Positions 1 through 9,546 of a stretch of 64,000 nucleotides of DNA are shown in pieces; the stretch's first letter is position 1, and the number at the start of each line of letters is the position of its first letter. The notes under the pieces were generated by a model that saw only the letters and a list, made by a program, of their open reading frames with translations, did not search any database and was not told where the DNA came from. The position numbers and the translations under genes are program-made. Source of the DNA: Fidelibacterota bacterium (lineage in GTDB: Bacteria; Fidelibacterota; Marinisomatia; SCGC-AAA003-L08; JACNLC01); NCBI GenBank assembly GCA_018657495.1, contig JABHXA010000007.1, positions 62,001-126,000 of the forward strand, in the 5' to 3' direction.

Positions 1-299
1 TGCTCGATCCTGAACTCAGGGACATGATGGATATAAAGCTCTATGTTGAAACTGCTGATGATATTCGTATTATCCGCAGAATTAAAAGGGATATGAAAAA
101 ACGGGGCAGAACATTCGAGTCCATTATTCATCAATATTATACGACAGTACGACCATCTCACAGACAATTTGTCGAACCGACAAAAATGTATGCTGATATT
201 ATCATCCCTGAAGGCGGCCGCAATACCGTAGCAATTGATTTAATCAGGACAAAAATATTATCTGTACTGCTCGGATATAAAATTGGAGACAAAACATGA
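1..299 (+). CDS. udk: Uridine kinase, C-terminal part (5' end outside window)
   Basis: The reading frame is open from the left edge (frame starting at base 3) and the visible protein begins [17 protein letters not shown], which is the middle of uridine/cytidine kinase. The family phosphorylates uridine and cytidine to UMP and CMP in pyrimidine salvage. The visible part has the [13 protein letters not shown] basic segment and the [17 protein letters not shown] segment typical of the C-terminal half of Udk; the N-terminal P-loop lies outside the window. The stop overlaps the tdk start as ATGA, so the two are probably translationally coupled. Identity is firm from conserved segments; the true start cannot be seen. 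Confidence 0.93.
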   Translation, partial: LDPELRDMMDIKLYVETADDIRIIRRIKRDMKKRGRTFESIIHQYYTTVRPSHRQFVEPTKMYADIIIPEGGRNTVAIDLIRTKILSVLLGYKIGDKT

Positions 300-850
300 C
301 TTTAACACCAAGGAGCAGTGGATGGATTGAGCTCATATGCGGGCCAATGTTCAGCGGGAAAACCGAGGAATTGATTCGCAGGTTAATCCGTGCTCAAATT
401 GCAAAACAGAATGTTGCAATATTTAAACCATCTATTGATAACCGGTATTCTGAAGACTACATTGTTTCTCACAATAATCGAAAAATTAAATCTGTCCTTA
501 TAATAAAACCATCAGATATTTTAGACCATGTTGCTGAATCAGATGTTATCGGGATTGATGAAGCCCAATTCTTTGATCATTCTATCATTGAGATTTGCCG
601 GGAGATTGCCAATTCCGGTAAAAGAGTCGTTGTCGCTGGATTGGAAAAAGATTATCTCGCCAATCCATTTGGTCCTATGCCTGGTCTTCTTGTCGAAGCA
701 GAATATATCACTAAAGTACTTGCTATCTGTGTGCAATGTGGTGATCCAGCTAATTTCAGTCAAAGAATAAGTGAAGAGAATGGTTTAGTACTTGTCGGTG
801 AAGCTGACAAATATCAGGCGAGATGCCGGAATTGTTATACAAAAAATTAA
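296..850 (+). CDS. tdk: Thymidine kinase (type II)
   Basis: Phosphorylates thymidine to dTMP in the salvage pathway in the cytoplasm. The 184-residue protein has the normal length of the bacterial/TK1 family. The P-loop GPMFSGKT is at residues 16-23, the DEAQFF motif with the catalytic Glu at residues 88-93, and four zinc-ligand cysteines at 145, 148, 177 and 180. The ATG overlaps the udk stop by four bases, and the nucleoside transporter follows 25 bases downstream, making a nucleoside-salvage operon. Identity is secure from the motifs. Confidence 0.97.
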   Translation: MTLTPRSSGWIELICGPMFSGKTEELIRRLIRAQIAKQNVAIFKPSIDNRYSEDYIVSHNNRKIKSVLIIKPSDILDHVAESDVIGIDEAQFFDHSIIEICREIANSGKRVVVAGLEKDYLANPFGPMPGLLVEAEYITKVLAICVQCGDPANFSQRISEENGLVLVGEADKYQARCRNCYTKN

Positions 851-875
851 ATAAACATCACATAGGGGAGAATGT

Positions 876-2501
876 ATGAATTTAGTCAGTATCGGAGGCC
901 TATTTACCCTCCTGGGCATTGCTTGGCTCTTATCGTATCATAAAAGTAGTATAAAGTTGAAACCCATTTTCTGGGGATTGGGACTTCAGTTCCTATTTGC
1001 ACTGATAATTCTTCGGCAAGATAAATTTAGCTTCCTTGGCATGATCATTCTCGGATTATTATTAGTCACATATATAATGCAAAAGGATGATAAATTTCTC
1101 GGTGGCGGTGTGAAGTCAATGATCATTATGAGTATTGGCAGTATTCTGACAGGTGTTGTCTTATATTATATTCCGGTAGCTACCTATTGGGTCATGATCG
1201 CTGCACTTATATATATTGCTGTCAACTCTATTTTCCAACTCCACCAACCTTCACAGAGATTTGCAGGAGCTATTTTTGTCATCAGCGGGATTGCATATCT
1301 TATGACCAATGATTTATATGGGAGAGTTATATTCAAATCATTTAGTGATAGTGTTGCCAGCTTTCTCAGTCTATCAGACTATGGTGCACAATTTTTATTT
1401 GGTAATCTGGCAAATGGTGCTCATTTCTTTCCCGGACCAGATGCCATGTGGCCAGGTTTTGGATTCCAGTTTGCCTTCAAAGTTCTGCCAACGATTGTAT
1501 TCTTTGGTGGATTTATGAGCGTTCTCTATTATCTTGGAATAATGCAGAAAGTCATTCAGGCAATGAGCAAATTTATGAAATGGACTATTGGAACCAGCGG
1601 AGCGGAAACTTTGTCATGTTCGGCAAATATATTTGTCGGTCAAACTGAGGCCCCCCTGTTAATCAAACCTTTTCTAAATAAAATGACTCATTCCGAACTT
1701 CTCACCATAATGGTTGGCGGTTTTGCCACGATTGCCGGTGGTGTACTCGCTGGATATATTTCAATGGGCGTCCCGGCTGGTCATCTGGTTGCTGCCAGTG
1801 TCATGTCCGCCCCTGCCGCCCTTGTTATTGGTAAAATTATTTATCCCGAATTGGAGCATTCTGAAACGGCAGGAGATGTTGAACTTCCCAAAATTTCTGT
1901 TGGAGAAAATGTTATTGAAGCGGCTGCTAATGGCATTACCGATGGATTAAAATTAGCAGTAAATGTTGGTGCTATGCTCATCGGTTTTATTGCCCTGATT
2001 GCAGTTATTGATGTGATCCTTAACTGGATGGACAGCATCATTGACGGGAGCCTGTTAAATGGTGTTTATGCATCTTATGCCTCCAGTGGTATGTCTCCAG
2101 TCAGTGGTGAATTTGCCGGTTTCTTCCCTGGCTCACTCCAAAAACTATTCGGGACAATTTTACAGCCTCTAGCATTTATGATGGGTGTTCCATGGCAGGA
2201 TGCCTCAAATGTTGGTAATCTCCTTGGAATAAAATTGTCTTTAAATGAATTTGTAGCATATGGTACGCTGGGTACTTATATAAACGAGGGCGTTCTCTCA
2301 GACAGGGCTGCTATCATTGCTACATATGCTCTTTGTGGATTTGCAAATTTTTCATCCATTGGAATACAAATAGGCGGTATCAGTGCCATTGCACCGGAAC
2401 GACGCAGTGCGTTGGCTAAAGTTGGGTTAAAAGCCATGTTTGGTGGCGCTATAGCTTCTTTTCTAACTGCAACTATCGCTGGAATTTTATTGTATAATTA
2501 A
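876..2501 (+). CDS. Concentrative nucleoside transporter (CNT/NupC family) with extra membrane block
   Basis: An inner-membrane symporter expected to take up nucleosides with H+ or Na+. The core signature is present: GTSGAETLSCSANIFVGQTE followed by APLLIKPFL, and further on the GVLSDRAAIIATYALCGFAN segment of the CNT transport domain. At 541 residues it is longer than typical bacterial NupC (about 400). The extra length lies between the first two helices (to about residue 50) and the YGAQFLFGNL segment (about residue 168), where several additional hydrophobic segments are inserted. A GGGGAG ribosome site precedes the ATG. It sits behind udk and tdk, matching uptake followed by phosphorylation. 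The substrate and the coupling ion cannot be told from sequence. Confidence 0.93.
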   Translation: MNLVSIGGLFTLLGIAWLLSYHKSSIKLKPIFWGLGLQFLFALIILRQDKFSFLGMIILGLLLVTYIMQKDDKFLGGGVKSMIIMSIGSILTGVVLYYIPVATYWVMIAALIYIAVNSIFQLHQPSQRFAGAIFVISGIAYLMTNDLYGRVIFKSFSDSVASFLSLSDYGAQFLFGNLANGAHFFPGPDAMWPGFGFQFAFKVLPTIVFFGGFMSVLYYLGIMQKVIQAMSKFMKWTIGTSGAETLSCSANIFVGQTEAPLLIKPFLNKMTHSELLTIMVGGFATIAGGVLAGYISMGVPAGHLVAASVMSAPAALVIGKIIYPELEHSETAGDVELPKISVGENVIEAAANGITDGLKLAVNVGAMLIGFIALIAVIDVILNWMDSIIDGSLLNGVYASYASSGMSPVSGEFAGFFPGSLQKLFGTILQPLAFMMGVPWQDASNVGNLLGIKLSLNEFVAYGTLGTYINEGVLSDRAAIIATYALCGFANFSSIGIQIGGISAIAPERRSALAKVGLKAMFGGAIASFLTATIAGILLYN

Positions 2502-2531
2502 TAATTACATTATCATAATTCAGGTAAACAT

Positions 2532-3182
2532 ATGAATATTATTTTAATTGGTCCCCCTGGTGTTGGTAAAGGAACTCAGGCAAAAAATATCATCAAAAGA
2601 TATCAAGTACCCCATATTTCCACAGGAGAAATTCTTAGGGAAAATATTAAAAAACAAACAAAACTTGGAATACATGCAAAAACATTCATGGATATGGGAA
2701 AATTGGTTCCTGACTATGATGTTCTAGGCATGGTAAGTCGTCGGTTGGCAGATGATGACTGCTTTCATGGATTTGTATTCGATGGTTTTCCAAGGACAAT
2801 CCCTCAAGCTGACGGATTATCAAAACTATTGTCTAATACCGATAAAAGACTTGACCGGGTCATTGTGTTAAAGGCATCCGATGAAATTATCATCAAAAGA
2901 TTATCTTCAAGAAGATCTTGTAATAATTGCGGCAGGATTTATAATCTCCTGTTTAATTCTCCAAAAAATGATAACAAATGTGATGTTTGCGGAGAAGAAT
3001 TAACTCAGCGGGAAGATGACAAACCAGAAACAATTAAAAAACGGCTTGACATCTATCGACTGCAAACAGAACCGCTTGTTAATTATTATGAAAAGCTGGA
3101 TCTGACAGTATTTATCAATGGAGAGTCGGGTATAAATAGTATCTCAGAGGAAATCTTTCAAATATTGGATGAGATTGATTAA
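2532..3182 (+). CDS. adk: Adenylate kinase, zinc-lid type
   Basis: Interconverts ATP + AMP and 2 ADP. The P-loop GPPGVGKGT is at residues 7-15, the AMP-binding STGEILR at about 30-36 and DGFPRT at 84-89. The LID domain carries four cysteines (130, 133, 150, 153) in a CxxC plus CxxC pattern, as in zinc-binding adenylate kinases. The 216-residue length is normal. It follows the CNT transporter by 30 bases and overlaps coaE by 14 bases, so it probably belongs to the same nucleotide-metabolism operon. Confidence 0.98.
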   Translation: MNIILIGPPGVGKGTQAKNIIKRYQVPHISTGEILRENIKKQTKLGIHAKTFMDMGKLVPDYDVLGMVSRRLADDDCFHGFVFDGFPRTIPQADGLSKLLSNTDKRLDRVIVLKASDEIIIKRLSSRRSCNNCGRIYNLLFNSPKNDNKCDVCGEELTQREDDKPETIKKRLDIYRLQTEPLVNYYEKLDLTVFINGESGINSISEEIFQILDEID

Positions 3183-3771
3183 ACTTGGACTGACTGGAGG
3201 TTTGGGTTCAGGAAAAACCACTGCGGCAAAATTTTTTTTAGAGAAAAATGCCTTTGTTTTTGATGCTGATGAGAAATCCAAATCACATCTCTTTCAATCC
3301 AATGAACTGCAAAATAAATTGATCGCCTGTTTTGGGTCTGATGTACAGTCAGCTGATGGTAGACTCGATTTTAGAAAATTAGGAGAATCAGCCTTCACGG
3401 ATTCAATTAATCAACAGAAGTTGAATTCAATTATCTGGCCGGAAGTTAACACTCTTATTCAATCTTCTTTTAAAGAGGCTCTTAAATCTGGATTTAAACT
3501 TTTTGTTGTCGATGCTGCACTGCTGATTGAAGCAGATTTTATGCATTTTTTTGATCAAATATTACTCATTACGGCACCCCTTAAAATCAGAATCGAAAGA
3601 GCCAAAAAAAGAGCAAATATATCTATTGAACAAATCTCCACTAGAATCAAATTGCAGTATACTGATGAAGAGAAACAAAAATATTCCCACCAAATTATAA
3701 ATAATGATGGATCAATTGAGAGTTTTATTGAAAGATTGGAATTATTTTATAAAGGATTGAATATAAAGTAA
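3169..3771 (+). CDS. coaE: Dephospho-CoA kinase
   Basis: Catalyses the last step of coenzyme A synthesis, phosphorylating the 3'-hydroxyl of dephospho-CoA. The P-loop GGLGSGKT is at residues 10-17. The VFDADEKSK segment and the VVDAALLIEA segment match the substrate-binding and Walker B-like regions of the family. The length of 200 residues is normal. The ATG overlaps the end of adk by 14 bases. It ends the rightward operon and faces the convergent phhA gene across a 43-base gap in which I see no strong terminator hairpin. Confidence 0.95.
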   Translation: MRLIKLGLTGGLGSGKTTAAKFFLEKNAFVFDADEKSKSHLFQSNELQNKLIACFGSDVQSADGRLDFRKLGESAFTDSINQQKLNSIIWPEVNTLIQSSFKEALKSGFKLFVVDAALLIEADFMHFFDQILLITAPLKIRIERAKKRANISIEQISTRIKLQYTDEEKQKYSHQIINNDGSIESFIERLELFYKGLNIK

Positions 3772-3814
3772 GGATCAGATTGAAATAAAGCAATTTTGAT
3801 TTGCCAGGTTATAG

Positions 3815-5551
3815 TTAACCTCCATTTATCAGGAGAAGTCCCCTTTTTATAGTTGTTGATATGGCCTCTTCATTACCGGCTTTATCTTCTAATTTTTTTC
3901 GAATATTCCTTACCCATTCCAAATTATTTTTATGAACTATTTCCAGGATCACCATATTTAATAACCAGTCATCCGGATGGTGTCTTTCAAGAATATCTGA
4001 AATTTCTTTTAACTCAGAAAGATTGTAGTTTTTACCAAAACGTGCATGCTCTACTCGTTCGTATAATCGAATTAATTCATTGTCATTTTTTGATACTTCT
4101 GTTATTCCATGAGGCGGCTCATTTTTTGGTTTGAATTCCTCCAAATAAGCAACATACTCCTTTATATCTGATGGTCCAGCAAATACAGATGTTATCCGGG
4201 ATCCACAGGCCATGTCAAAAACCCCCCACTCAGGTTTGAACAGGTATCTATCTCCCTCTTTTACGGAGCAATTTGAAAATGACAATAAAAGTATCTTTCC
4301 ATCAACTTCATAAAAGGAAGACAAGATTCCTTTGAGGTTTATACCACCCTGCAAATCAAGTTGGACTTGAGAGTTAAGAGTAATACCAAAACTTTCAAGT
4401 TGATCACGGGTCAGATTAGATGTGGAAGTATTAGTTCCGAGAAAATCACCAATTGGTGATCCAAATCCTTCATGATGATAATCACCGCCATGACCTGAAA
4501 GCTGACGTCCTTTGTATGCTAACTGCACATGGCCTGAAAACTGCATATAACTGGGATTGCCAGAATCACTCAATAGTAGTTGAGAAAGAACACCGGACAC
4601 CTGAAGACCGTTTTCATATTCACATGTATTTACCGTTTCAGCCTGTAAGGCTTTATCTAATCCGTCTTTTCCACCAACCTGATAGGCCATTGTCTTTGAA
4701 TATTCATTGAGAACATTTATTAAATTTTTAAAATCGGGTGTGATGAAAAGTTGGGGCTGCGGCTCGGTAATATCATATGGATAATTGATACAATCGACAG
4801 AAAATGGAATTTTCGTTACTTCATCATTTAGACAATTATAACTCTCCCCTACTGAGGATAATAGTCCAGCTCCATAAATCCTGGGTTTATCCATTTCTCC
4901 AATTAATCCATATTCAACCGTCCACCAGTTCATTCTGGTCATATAAGCTGCCTCGCTGATATAACTAACCCTTCTATTTGCCTCAACAAGCTGAAATTCT
5001 GCTGATTTTATTTCAATTTCGGTGGCATCTGGGAATTCCTTTAAATCAGAAAGATCTCGAATCGCATTATATACGTTCGTATCCTCCTTTGAGGCGATTG
5101 CTTTTTTGGCAACTAATCCATATTGTTTTAGGTATTCGGCATAATCTGGATCGGTAATTATTGGGGCATGCCCGGCGGCCTCGTGGACAATGTCAGGTGC
5201 AGGCGTATAGATCAAATGGGCAATACTCCGCATATCAGCGGCAATAGCCAGAATTTGTAAGGATTGGAGTTCCATGAAAGCTGCAGGCGGAATAAATCCT
5301 CTAACACAAACTGCCCCCCAGCCAAATTGGGCAAGTTTCTGATCCATCTCTTCTATTTTTGGTATTTTGTCTGATGAAATTCCAAATTTGTTCAGGCCTT
5401 CGAGAAAACTGTCATGGGCATAATTCTTAAAGAAGTCTTTGGATATCTGTAGTATATATCTCCAGCATGTTTGATCTATTGCAGTATATCTGGAGTAGTC
5501 CTGATCGACAATATATTTCTCAAGATGGGGTGGAATATACTTATATGTCAT
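3815..5551 (-). CDS. phhA: Long aromatic amino acid hydroxylase (phenylalanine 4-monooxygenase family)
   Basis: A pterin- and iron-dependent hydroxylase expected to convert phenylalanine to tyrosine. The HEAAGH motif at residues 123-128 supplies the two iron-ligand histidines (123 and 128), and WWTVEYGL supplies the third ligand, Glu213. Typical bacterial PhhA is about 260-300 residues; this one is 578. It belongs to the long form seen in FCB bacteria, whose C-terminal roughly 250 residues have no function I can name. The start overlaps the stop of the upstream gene by one base (TAATG), so it is the last gene of the nfeD-floA operon. The substrate could be another aromatic amino acid. Confidence 0.9.
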   Translation of the reverse strand: MTYKYIPPHLEKYIVDQDYSRYTAIDQTCWRYILQISKDFFKNYAHDSFLEGLNKFGISSDKIPKIEEMDQKLAQFGWGAVCVRGFIPPAAFMELQSLQILAIAADMRSIAHLIYTPAPDIVHEAAGHAPIITDPDYAEYLKQYGLVAKKAIASKEDTNVYNAIRDLSDLKEFPDATEIEIKSAEFQLVEANRRVSYISEAAYMTRMNWWTVEYGLIGEMDKPRIYGAGLLSSVGESYNCLNDEVTKIPFSVDCINYPYDITEPQPQLFITPDFKNLINVLNEYSKTMAYQVGGKDGLDKALQAETVNTCEYENGLQVSGVLSQLLLSDSGNPSYMQFSGHVQLAYKGRQLSGHGGDYHHEGFGSPIGDFLGTNTSTSNLTRDQLESFGITLNSQVQLDLQGGINLKGILSSFYEVDGKILLLSFSNCSVKEGDRYLFKPEWGVFDMACGSRITSVFAGPSDIKEYVAYLEEFKPKNEPPHGITEVSKNDNELIRLYERVEHARFGKNYNLSELKEISDILERHHPDDWLLNMVILEIVHKNNLEWVRNIRKKLEDKAGNEEAISTTIKRGLLLINGG

Positions 5552-6087
5552 TAACTTTGGTCTGGTTTTCTCAAGGAAATGGGTTTACCAATAATTTCCT
5601 GCCAGATGATTGCCTGTTTTAATACATTCATCTTTTTTATTGAGCGAAGCACAGGTAACTGTTCGACTGATTTTCTGGAAGACTCAACAACTGCCGCAGC
5701 AGAATATTTATCATAAAATTCTTTCTCCTTTTGGAAGAAATCATCATTTATAATTTCATCTGCAGTTATACCATTATTTATTGTTGGTAAAATTGTTTCT
5801 GATACTGTCGGCTCTGATGCAATTGTAAAGCCGCCACCTATCGATTTTTCTTCTGAAGGAAGCTCATGCTGTTTAATAATATTATCTATATTTTCGAATT
5901 TATCCGTTAATTCATTTTGTAGATTCTCAAAAAGACTGGATACTTTCCCCCGCATTGGGGAAGAGGTATTACTCTCCCCCTTTTTTTGCAGTTTTGCTTG
6001 TTTCTTTTTATTATTAAATAGAGCAGTGATTATCAGGTATAAAACAATACCGATAATTCCAGGCTCAAATCCAGCCAGATGACTCAT
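5551..6087 (-). CDS. Membrane-anchored protein of unknown function between floA and phhA
   Basis: I do not recognise this 178-residue protein. It begins with one hydrophobic segment (about residues 9-24, GIIGIVLYLIITALFN) followed by a Lys-rich stretch (NNKKKQAK), so it is probably anchored with the rest in the cytoplasm. The middle is polar and probably disordered, with a possible short coiled coil. The C-terminal part (about 140-178) is more ordered: VLRSIKKMNVLKQAIIWQEI then IGKPISLRKP. It starts nine bases after floA and overlaps phhA by one base, so it is co-transcribed with both. A role linked to the flotillin is inference from position only. Confidence 0.7.
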   Translation of the reverse strand: MSHLAGFEPGIIGIVLYLIITALFNNKKKQAKLQKKGESNTSSPMRGKVSSLFENLQNELTDKFENIDNIIKQHELPSEEKSIGGGFTIASEPTVSETILPTINNGITADEIINDDFFQKEKEFYDKYSAAAVVESSRKSVEQLPVLRSIKKMNVLKQAIIWQEIIGKPISLRKPDQS

Positions 6088-6096
6088 TGTATTCTA

Positions 6097-7095
6097 TTAT
6101 TTATGAGGATCATCATTTTTTGTGTCATCTGTTTTGGATATAGAATCTCTCATTTGAGTATCAGATTGAATATTCTGCATTCTATAATAATCCATGATAC
6201 CAAGATTTCCTTCCCTAAAAGCTTCTGCCATCGCCTTGGGAACTTCTGCCTGCGCTTCAACAACCTTTGCTTGCATTTCCTGAGTTCTTGCTGTCATTTC
6301 CTGCTCAGAGGCTACAGCCATTGCCCGGCGACTTTCAGCCTTTGCCTGAGCCACTTTTTTGTCAGTTTCTGCCTGGTCTGCAGATAGATGAGCTCCAACA
6401 TTTTTACCAACGTCTACATCTGCAATATCGATAGATAAAATAGCATATGCCGTACCAGAGTCTAAGCTTTTTGCAAGAACCGTTTTTGAAATATTATCTG
6501 GATTCTCAAGTACAGCCTTATATGTTAAAGAGGAACCTATGGCGCTGACGATGCCTTCCCCAACCCTGGCAATGACGGTTTCATCAGTGGCACCACCGAC
6601 AAGCTGTTCAATATTTGTTCTCACAGTTACCCTTGCTTTGGCAAACAGCTGGATACCGTCTTTTGCAACTGCAGACACCTTGCCTTCTCTGGGACAGTCA
6701 ATCACTTTTGGATATACACTATTCTGGACTGCCTCCTTCACATCTCTTCCTGCCAGATCAATTGCAGTGGCTGTTTTAAAATCAAGTTCAATATTAGCTT
6801 TGTCTGCGGCGATTAATGCGTCAACAACCTGGCTAATTCTGCCCCCGGCTAGAAAGTGGGTTTCCAATTCTTCACTGAGTACAAAGTCTAAACCGGCCCG
6901 ATGCAAATTTATAATACCATCCACAACAAGTTTTGGCGGTATTTTTCTCATTCTCATTACAACTAATTTCACCATACCAACTTTGGACCACCCTATAGAA
7001 ACTCCAGCTTGAAACCATAGTCCCACTGGTACAAAATATAGAAAAACCATCATGACAGCGATGGCAATAGGAGCAATTACGATAATTGAGTTCAT
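6097..7095 (-). CDS. floA: Flotillin-like protein FloA
   Basis: A scaffold protein of bacterial membrane microdomains. The 332-residue length is right for FloA (UPF0365). An N-terminal membrane segment (residues 1-27) is followed by the family-specific [17 protein letters not shown] and [20 protein letters not shown] segments and a SPFH-type core. The C-terminal third is Ala/Gln/Glu-rich, with [20 protein letters not shown], the coiled-coil region used in oligomerisation. It lies 21 bases after the NfeD gene, the classical flotillin-NfeD pairing. Identity is firm. Confidence 0.95.
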   Translation of the reverse strand: MNSIIVIAPIAIAVMMVFLYFVPVGLWFQAGVSIGWSKVGMVKLVVMRMRKIPPKLVVDGIINLHRAGLDFVLSEELETHFLAGGRISQVVDALIAADKANIELDFKTATAIDLAGRDVKEAVQNSVYPKVIDCPREGKVSAVAKDGIQLFAKARVTVRTNIEQLVGGATDETVIARVGEGIVSAIGSSLTYKAVLENPDNISKTVLAKSLDSGTAYAILSIDIADVDVGKNVGAHLSADQAETDKKVAQAKAESRRAMAVASEQEMTARTQEMQAKVVEAQAEVPKAMAEAFREGNLGIMDYYRMQNIQSDTQMRDSISKTDDTKNDDPHK

Positions 7096-7116
7096 ATTAA
7101 ATTCCTTACAATTAAT

Positions 7117-8466
7117 TTATGTTAATGATTTTACAAGGACCTGGTTTTCATCCACACCATCGACAATGACTTCAGTATTTTTTATGATATATTCACCATG
7201 AGTCATCACTTGATATTCTTTACCTAAGATGAGCGCTTTTCCAGTTGGACGTAAGTCGGTAATTGCTTTGCCTGACAAACCAATTAATTTTTCATATCCT
7301 TTTGAAATGGAGTAACCCTCTGATTTCTTTTGACCTTCCACAGGAACAATTTTTTTATAAAAATTACTTTTTGTCAATGCTCTAAAAAGCACAAAACAAG
7401 AAATAAACATGACAATGATGCCGATATTTAAGCCATAAATTGCATCCCAGGCCTCACCAGGTCCAGGATGGGGAGAAAGAAGCATTTTATACATACTATA
7501 CAACACCAAAATAATTCCAGAGATTCCCGTCACTCCAAATCCTGGAATAACAAATACCTCTAAAAAAATGAGAGTTAAACCGCTAAATAGCAAAATCAAT
7601 TCGAAAACATCTGCAAGCCCCACCAGCAAATGCGAGCCGAAAAATAAGGCTAAACATAACAGGCCGAACAAACCCGGGAAACCAAATCCGGGAGATTTTA
7701 TTTCAAAAAATAATCCTACCATTCCAAGTGTCATTAAAAGAGGGGCAACTGTAGGGCTGGTAAGAAATCGTACCATTTTTTCGGACCATGATTCATCCAC
7801 TGTGACTAATATGTATTCACCAGGGTAGAGATGATGGAGTAAGTCAGATCGACTATCATATTCCCCATCGGCGATGCCAAGCCTTAAGGCCTGTAAAGTT
7901 GAAAGGGTGACTAGTTTACCGGATTTAAATCCACTAATTTCAATTGCAAAAAGTGTATCCTTCTTAGTATCGATGGCAAAAGGGATTTCGATATCTTCAT
8001 CCACCATGGCGGCTGCAACATCCCGATTACGATTATTGGCCTCGGCAGTGGATGCCATTTCCTCACGCATATATGAGATCACCTTTTCAGATGCCTTTTT
8101 CCCTGATTGATCAACAGCAGTAGCAGCTCCAATAGTACCTCCGCTGGCGATAAAAATTGAATCACAGGAAAGTGAAATTAATGCCCCTGCCGATATTGCC
8201 CGTCTATTGATAAAAGCAACTGTTGGAATTTTTGTATCCAGAATGGCATCTTTTATTCTTGTGGCTGCATCCAGTCTACCGCCAAAGGTATCAATTTCGA
8301 ATAATATGAAATCAGCACCCTCCTTCTCGGCCTGATCAATCCCTCTTTCAATATAAAATGGAAGGCCCATATCTATATCGCCTTGAATTGGAATTGAAAA
8401 TATTTTGCCTTCTTGGGGAATAATTATAGAAAATAGTATAATGAAAAATAATCGCTGGTATTTCAT
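7117..8466 (-). CDS. NfeD-family membrane serine protease (ClpP-like + OB fold)
   Basis: A full-length NfeD protein of 449 residues. An N-terminal signal sequence is followed by a ClpP/SppA-like domain (about 25-220) with IDTFGGRLDAATRIKDAI and INRRAISAGALISLSCDSIF; the Ser in AISAGA is the expected nucleophile. Then come four to six hydrophobic segments (about 230-370) and a C-terminal OB-like domain, with GLSGKAITDLRPTGKALILG as its recognisable beginning. In characterised systems these proteases act with stomatins or flotillins in membrane protein quality control, and floA follows directly. First gene of the four-gene leftward operon. Its exact substrate is unknown. Confidence 0.93.
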   Translation of the reverse strand: MKYQRLFFIILFSIIIPQEGKIFSIPIQGDIDMGLPFYIERGIDQAEKEGADFILFEIDTFGGRLDAATRIKDAILDTKIPTVAFINRRAISAGALISLSCDSIFIASGGTIGAATAVDQSGKKASEKVISYMREEMASTAEANNRNRDVAAAMVDEDIEIPFAIDTKKDTLFAIEISGFKSGKLVTLSTLQALRLGIADGEYDSRSDLLHHLYPGEYILVTVDESWSEKMVRFLTSPTVAPLLMTLGMVGLFFEIKSPGFGFPGLFGLLCLALFFGSHLLVGLADVFELILLFSGLTLIFLEVFVIPGFGVTGISGIILVLYSMYKMLLSPHPGPGEAWDAIYGLNIGIIVMFISCFVLFRALTKSNFYKKIVPVEGQKKSEGYSISKGYEKLIGLSGKAITDLRPTGKALILGKEYQVMTHGEYIIKNTEVIVDGVDENQVLVKSLT

Positions 8467-8637
8467 AGGTTAAAATTACAAAATATGTGGATTGGAAACC
8501 ATAATTATCGCAGGCAGATTAAAGGACAGAATCCATATAAATAATGGTGATATTATTCTATTTAATCAGTATATATTGTATTGTGTGTAAAGTAAATTTC
8601 GCAGGATTATAAGTCATCTTTTTAGCAGATAAGTATA

Positions 8638-9492
8638 ATAGATAAACTAACATATTATTTCCTCTGGGAATTAAGTTGGATTGTGGGACATATACCCCGC
8701 AAGATCAATCTCCGACTGGGAGCCTTTCTCGGTACAGTTCTGTATATGTTTTTCTCATATAGAAAAGAAGTTGTTAAAAGAAATTTAAGGATTGCATATC
8801 CATCAATCAGTGATCAAAAACTGATCGAAATTCTTAAATCACTTTATAAACACTTCTGCATGGTTATTTTTGATTTCCTGCGTTTTCCATTTCTTAATTT
8901 AAGAAAATTGAATAAAATTCTTAGTTTCTCTGACCAGGCAAATGATATTCTGGCGAACAATTCATCCGGAATCCTTCTGTCGGCACATTTAGGTAATTGG
9001 GAAATCATTCCACATGCCCTGGGTAAATATGGGCATACCGTTTCTGCGATAGCCCGAAAGCAAAAAAATATAGGTGTGAATAGATACCTGATGTGGGGCA
9101 GGAAACTTTCCGGATGCAAGATTATATATAAAAAGGGATCCACTCGGCAAATGATGTCATCATTAAAGCATGGATTCTTACTAATGGCAAGTGACCAATA
9201 CAGTAGCCGGAATGGGATACCCATAAGTTTTTTTGGTAAAGAAACCAGATCTCCCAGAGGCGCGTCAATATTTCATCTAAAAACTCGGGCACCAATATTT
9301 TTTTGTATTGTATATCTCAACCCTGACTTTTCATACACATTACATTTGGAAGAGCTTAAATTAGAACTTGATGAAAATTTGACTAATGATGAAAAAATCC
9401 AGAAATTAAATCAACAATATCATCATAAACTTGAAGAATGGATCATCAAATATCCACAACAATATTTATGGTTTCATAGGAAATGGCGCTAA
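8638..9492 (+). CDS. LpxL/HtrB-like lipid A acyltransferase; start codon uncertain
   Basis: A membrane-bound acyltransferase expected to add a secondary acyl chain to lipid A. The family core is clear: YRKEVVKRNLRIAYP, then SAHLGNWEIIP (the HxxxxE motif) and a C-terminal YLWFHRKWR ending. The first usual start codon is GTG 8683, giving 269 residues. However, the frame is open upstream to a TAG at 8623, and the extra residues LTYYFLWELSWIVG look like the normal hydrophobic N-terminus of LpxL proteins. That stretch has no ATG, GTG or TTG; ATA codons at 8635 and 8638 are the only nearby Ile alternatives. I list 8638 as the probable extent; the conservative alternative is 8683. No strong ribosome site is visible for either. 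Confidence 0.82.
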   Translation: MDKLTYYFLWELSWIVGHIPRKINLRLGAFLGTVLYMFFSYRKEVVKRNLRIAYPSISDQKLIEILKSLYKHFCMVIFDFLRFPFLNLRKLNKILSFSDQANDILANNSSGILLSAHLGNWEIIPHALGKYGHTVSAIARKQKNIGVNRYLMWGRKLSGCKIIYKKGSTRQMMSSLKHGFLLMASDQYSSRNGIPISFFGKETRSPRGASIFHLKTRAPIFFCIVYLNPDFSYTLHLEELKLELDENLTNDEKIQKLNQQYHHKLEEWIIKYPQQYLWFHRKWR

Positions 9493-9546
9493 TATATTAA
9501 GTGATTCTCAAATAAATAATTTTAGTTTTAATCAAAACATGTTAAT

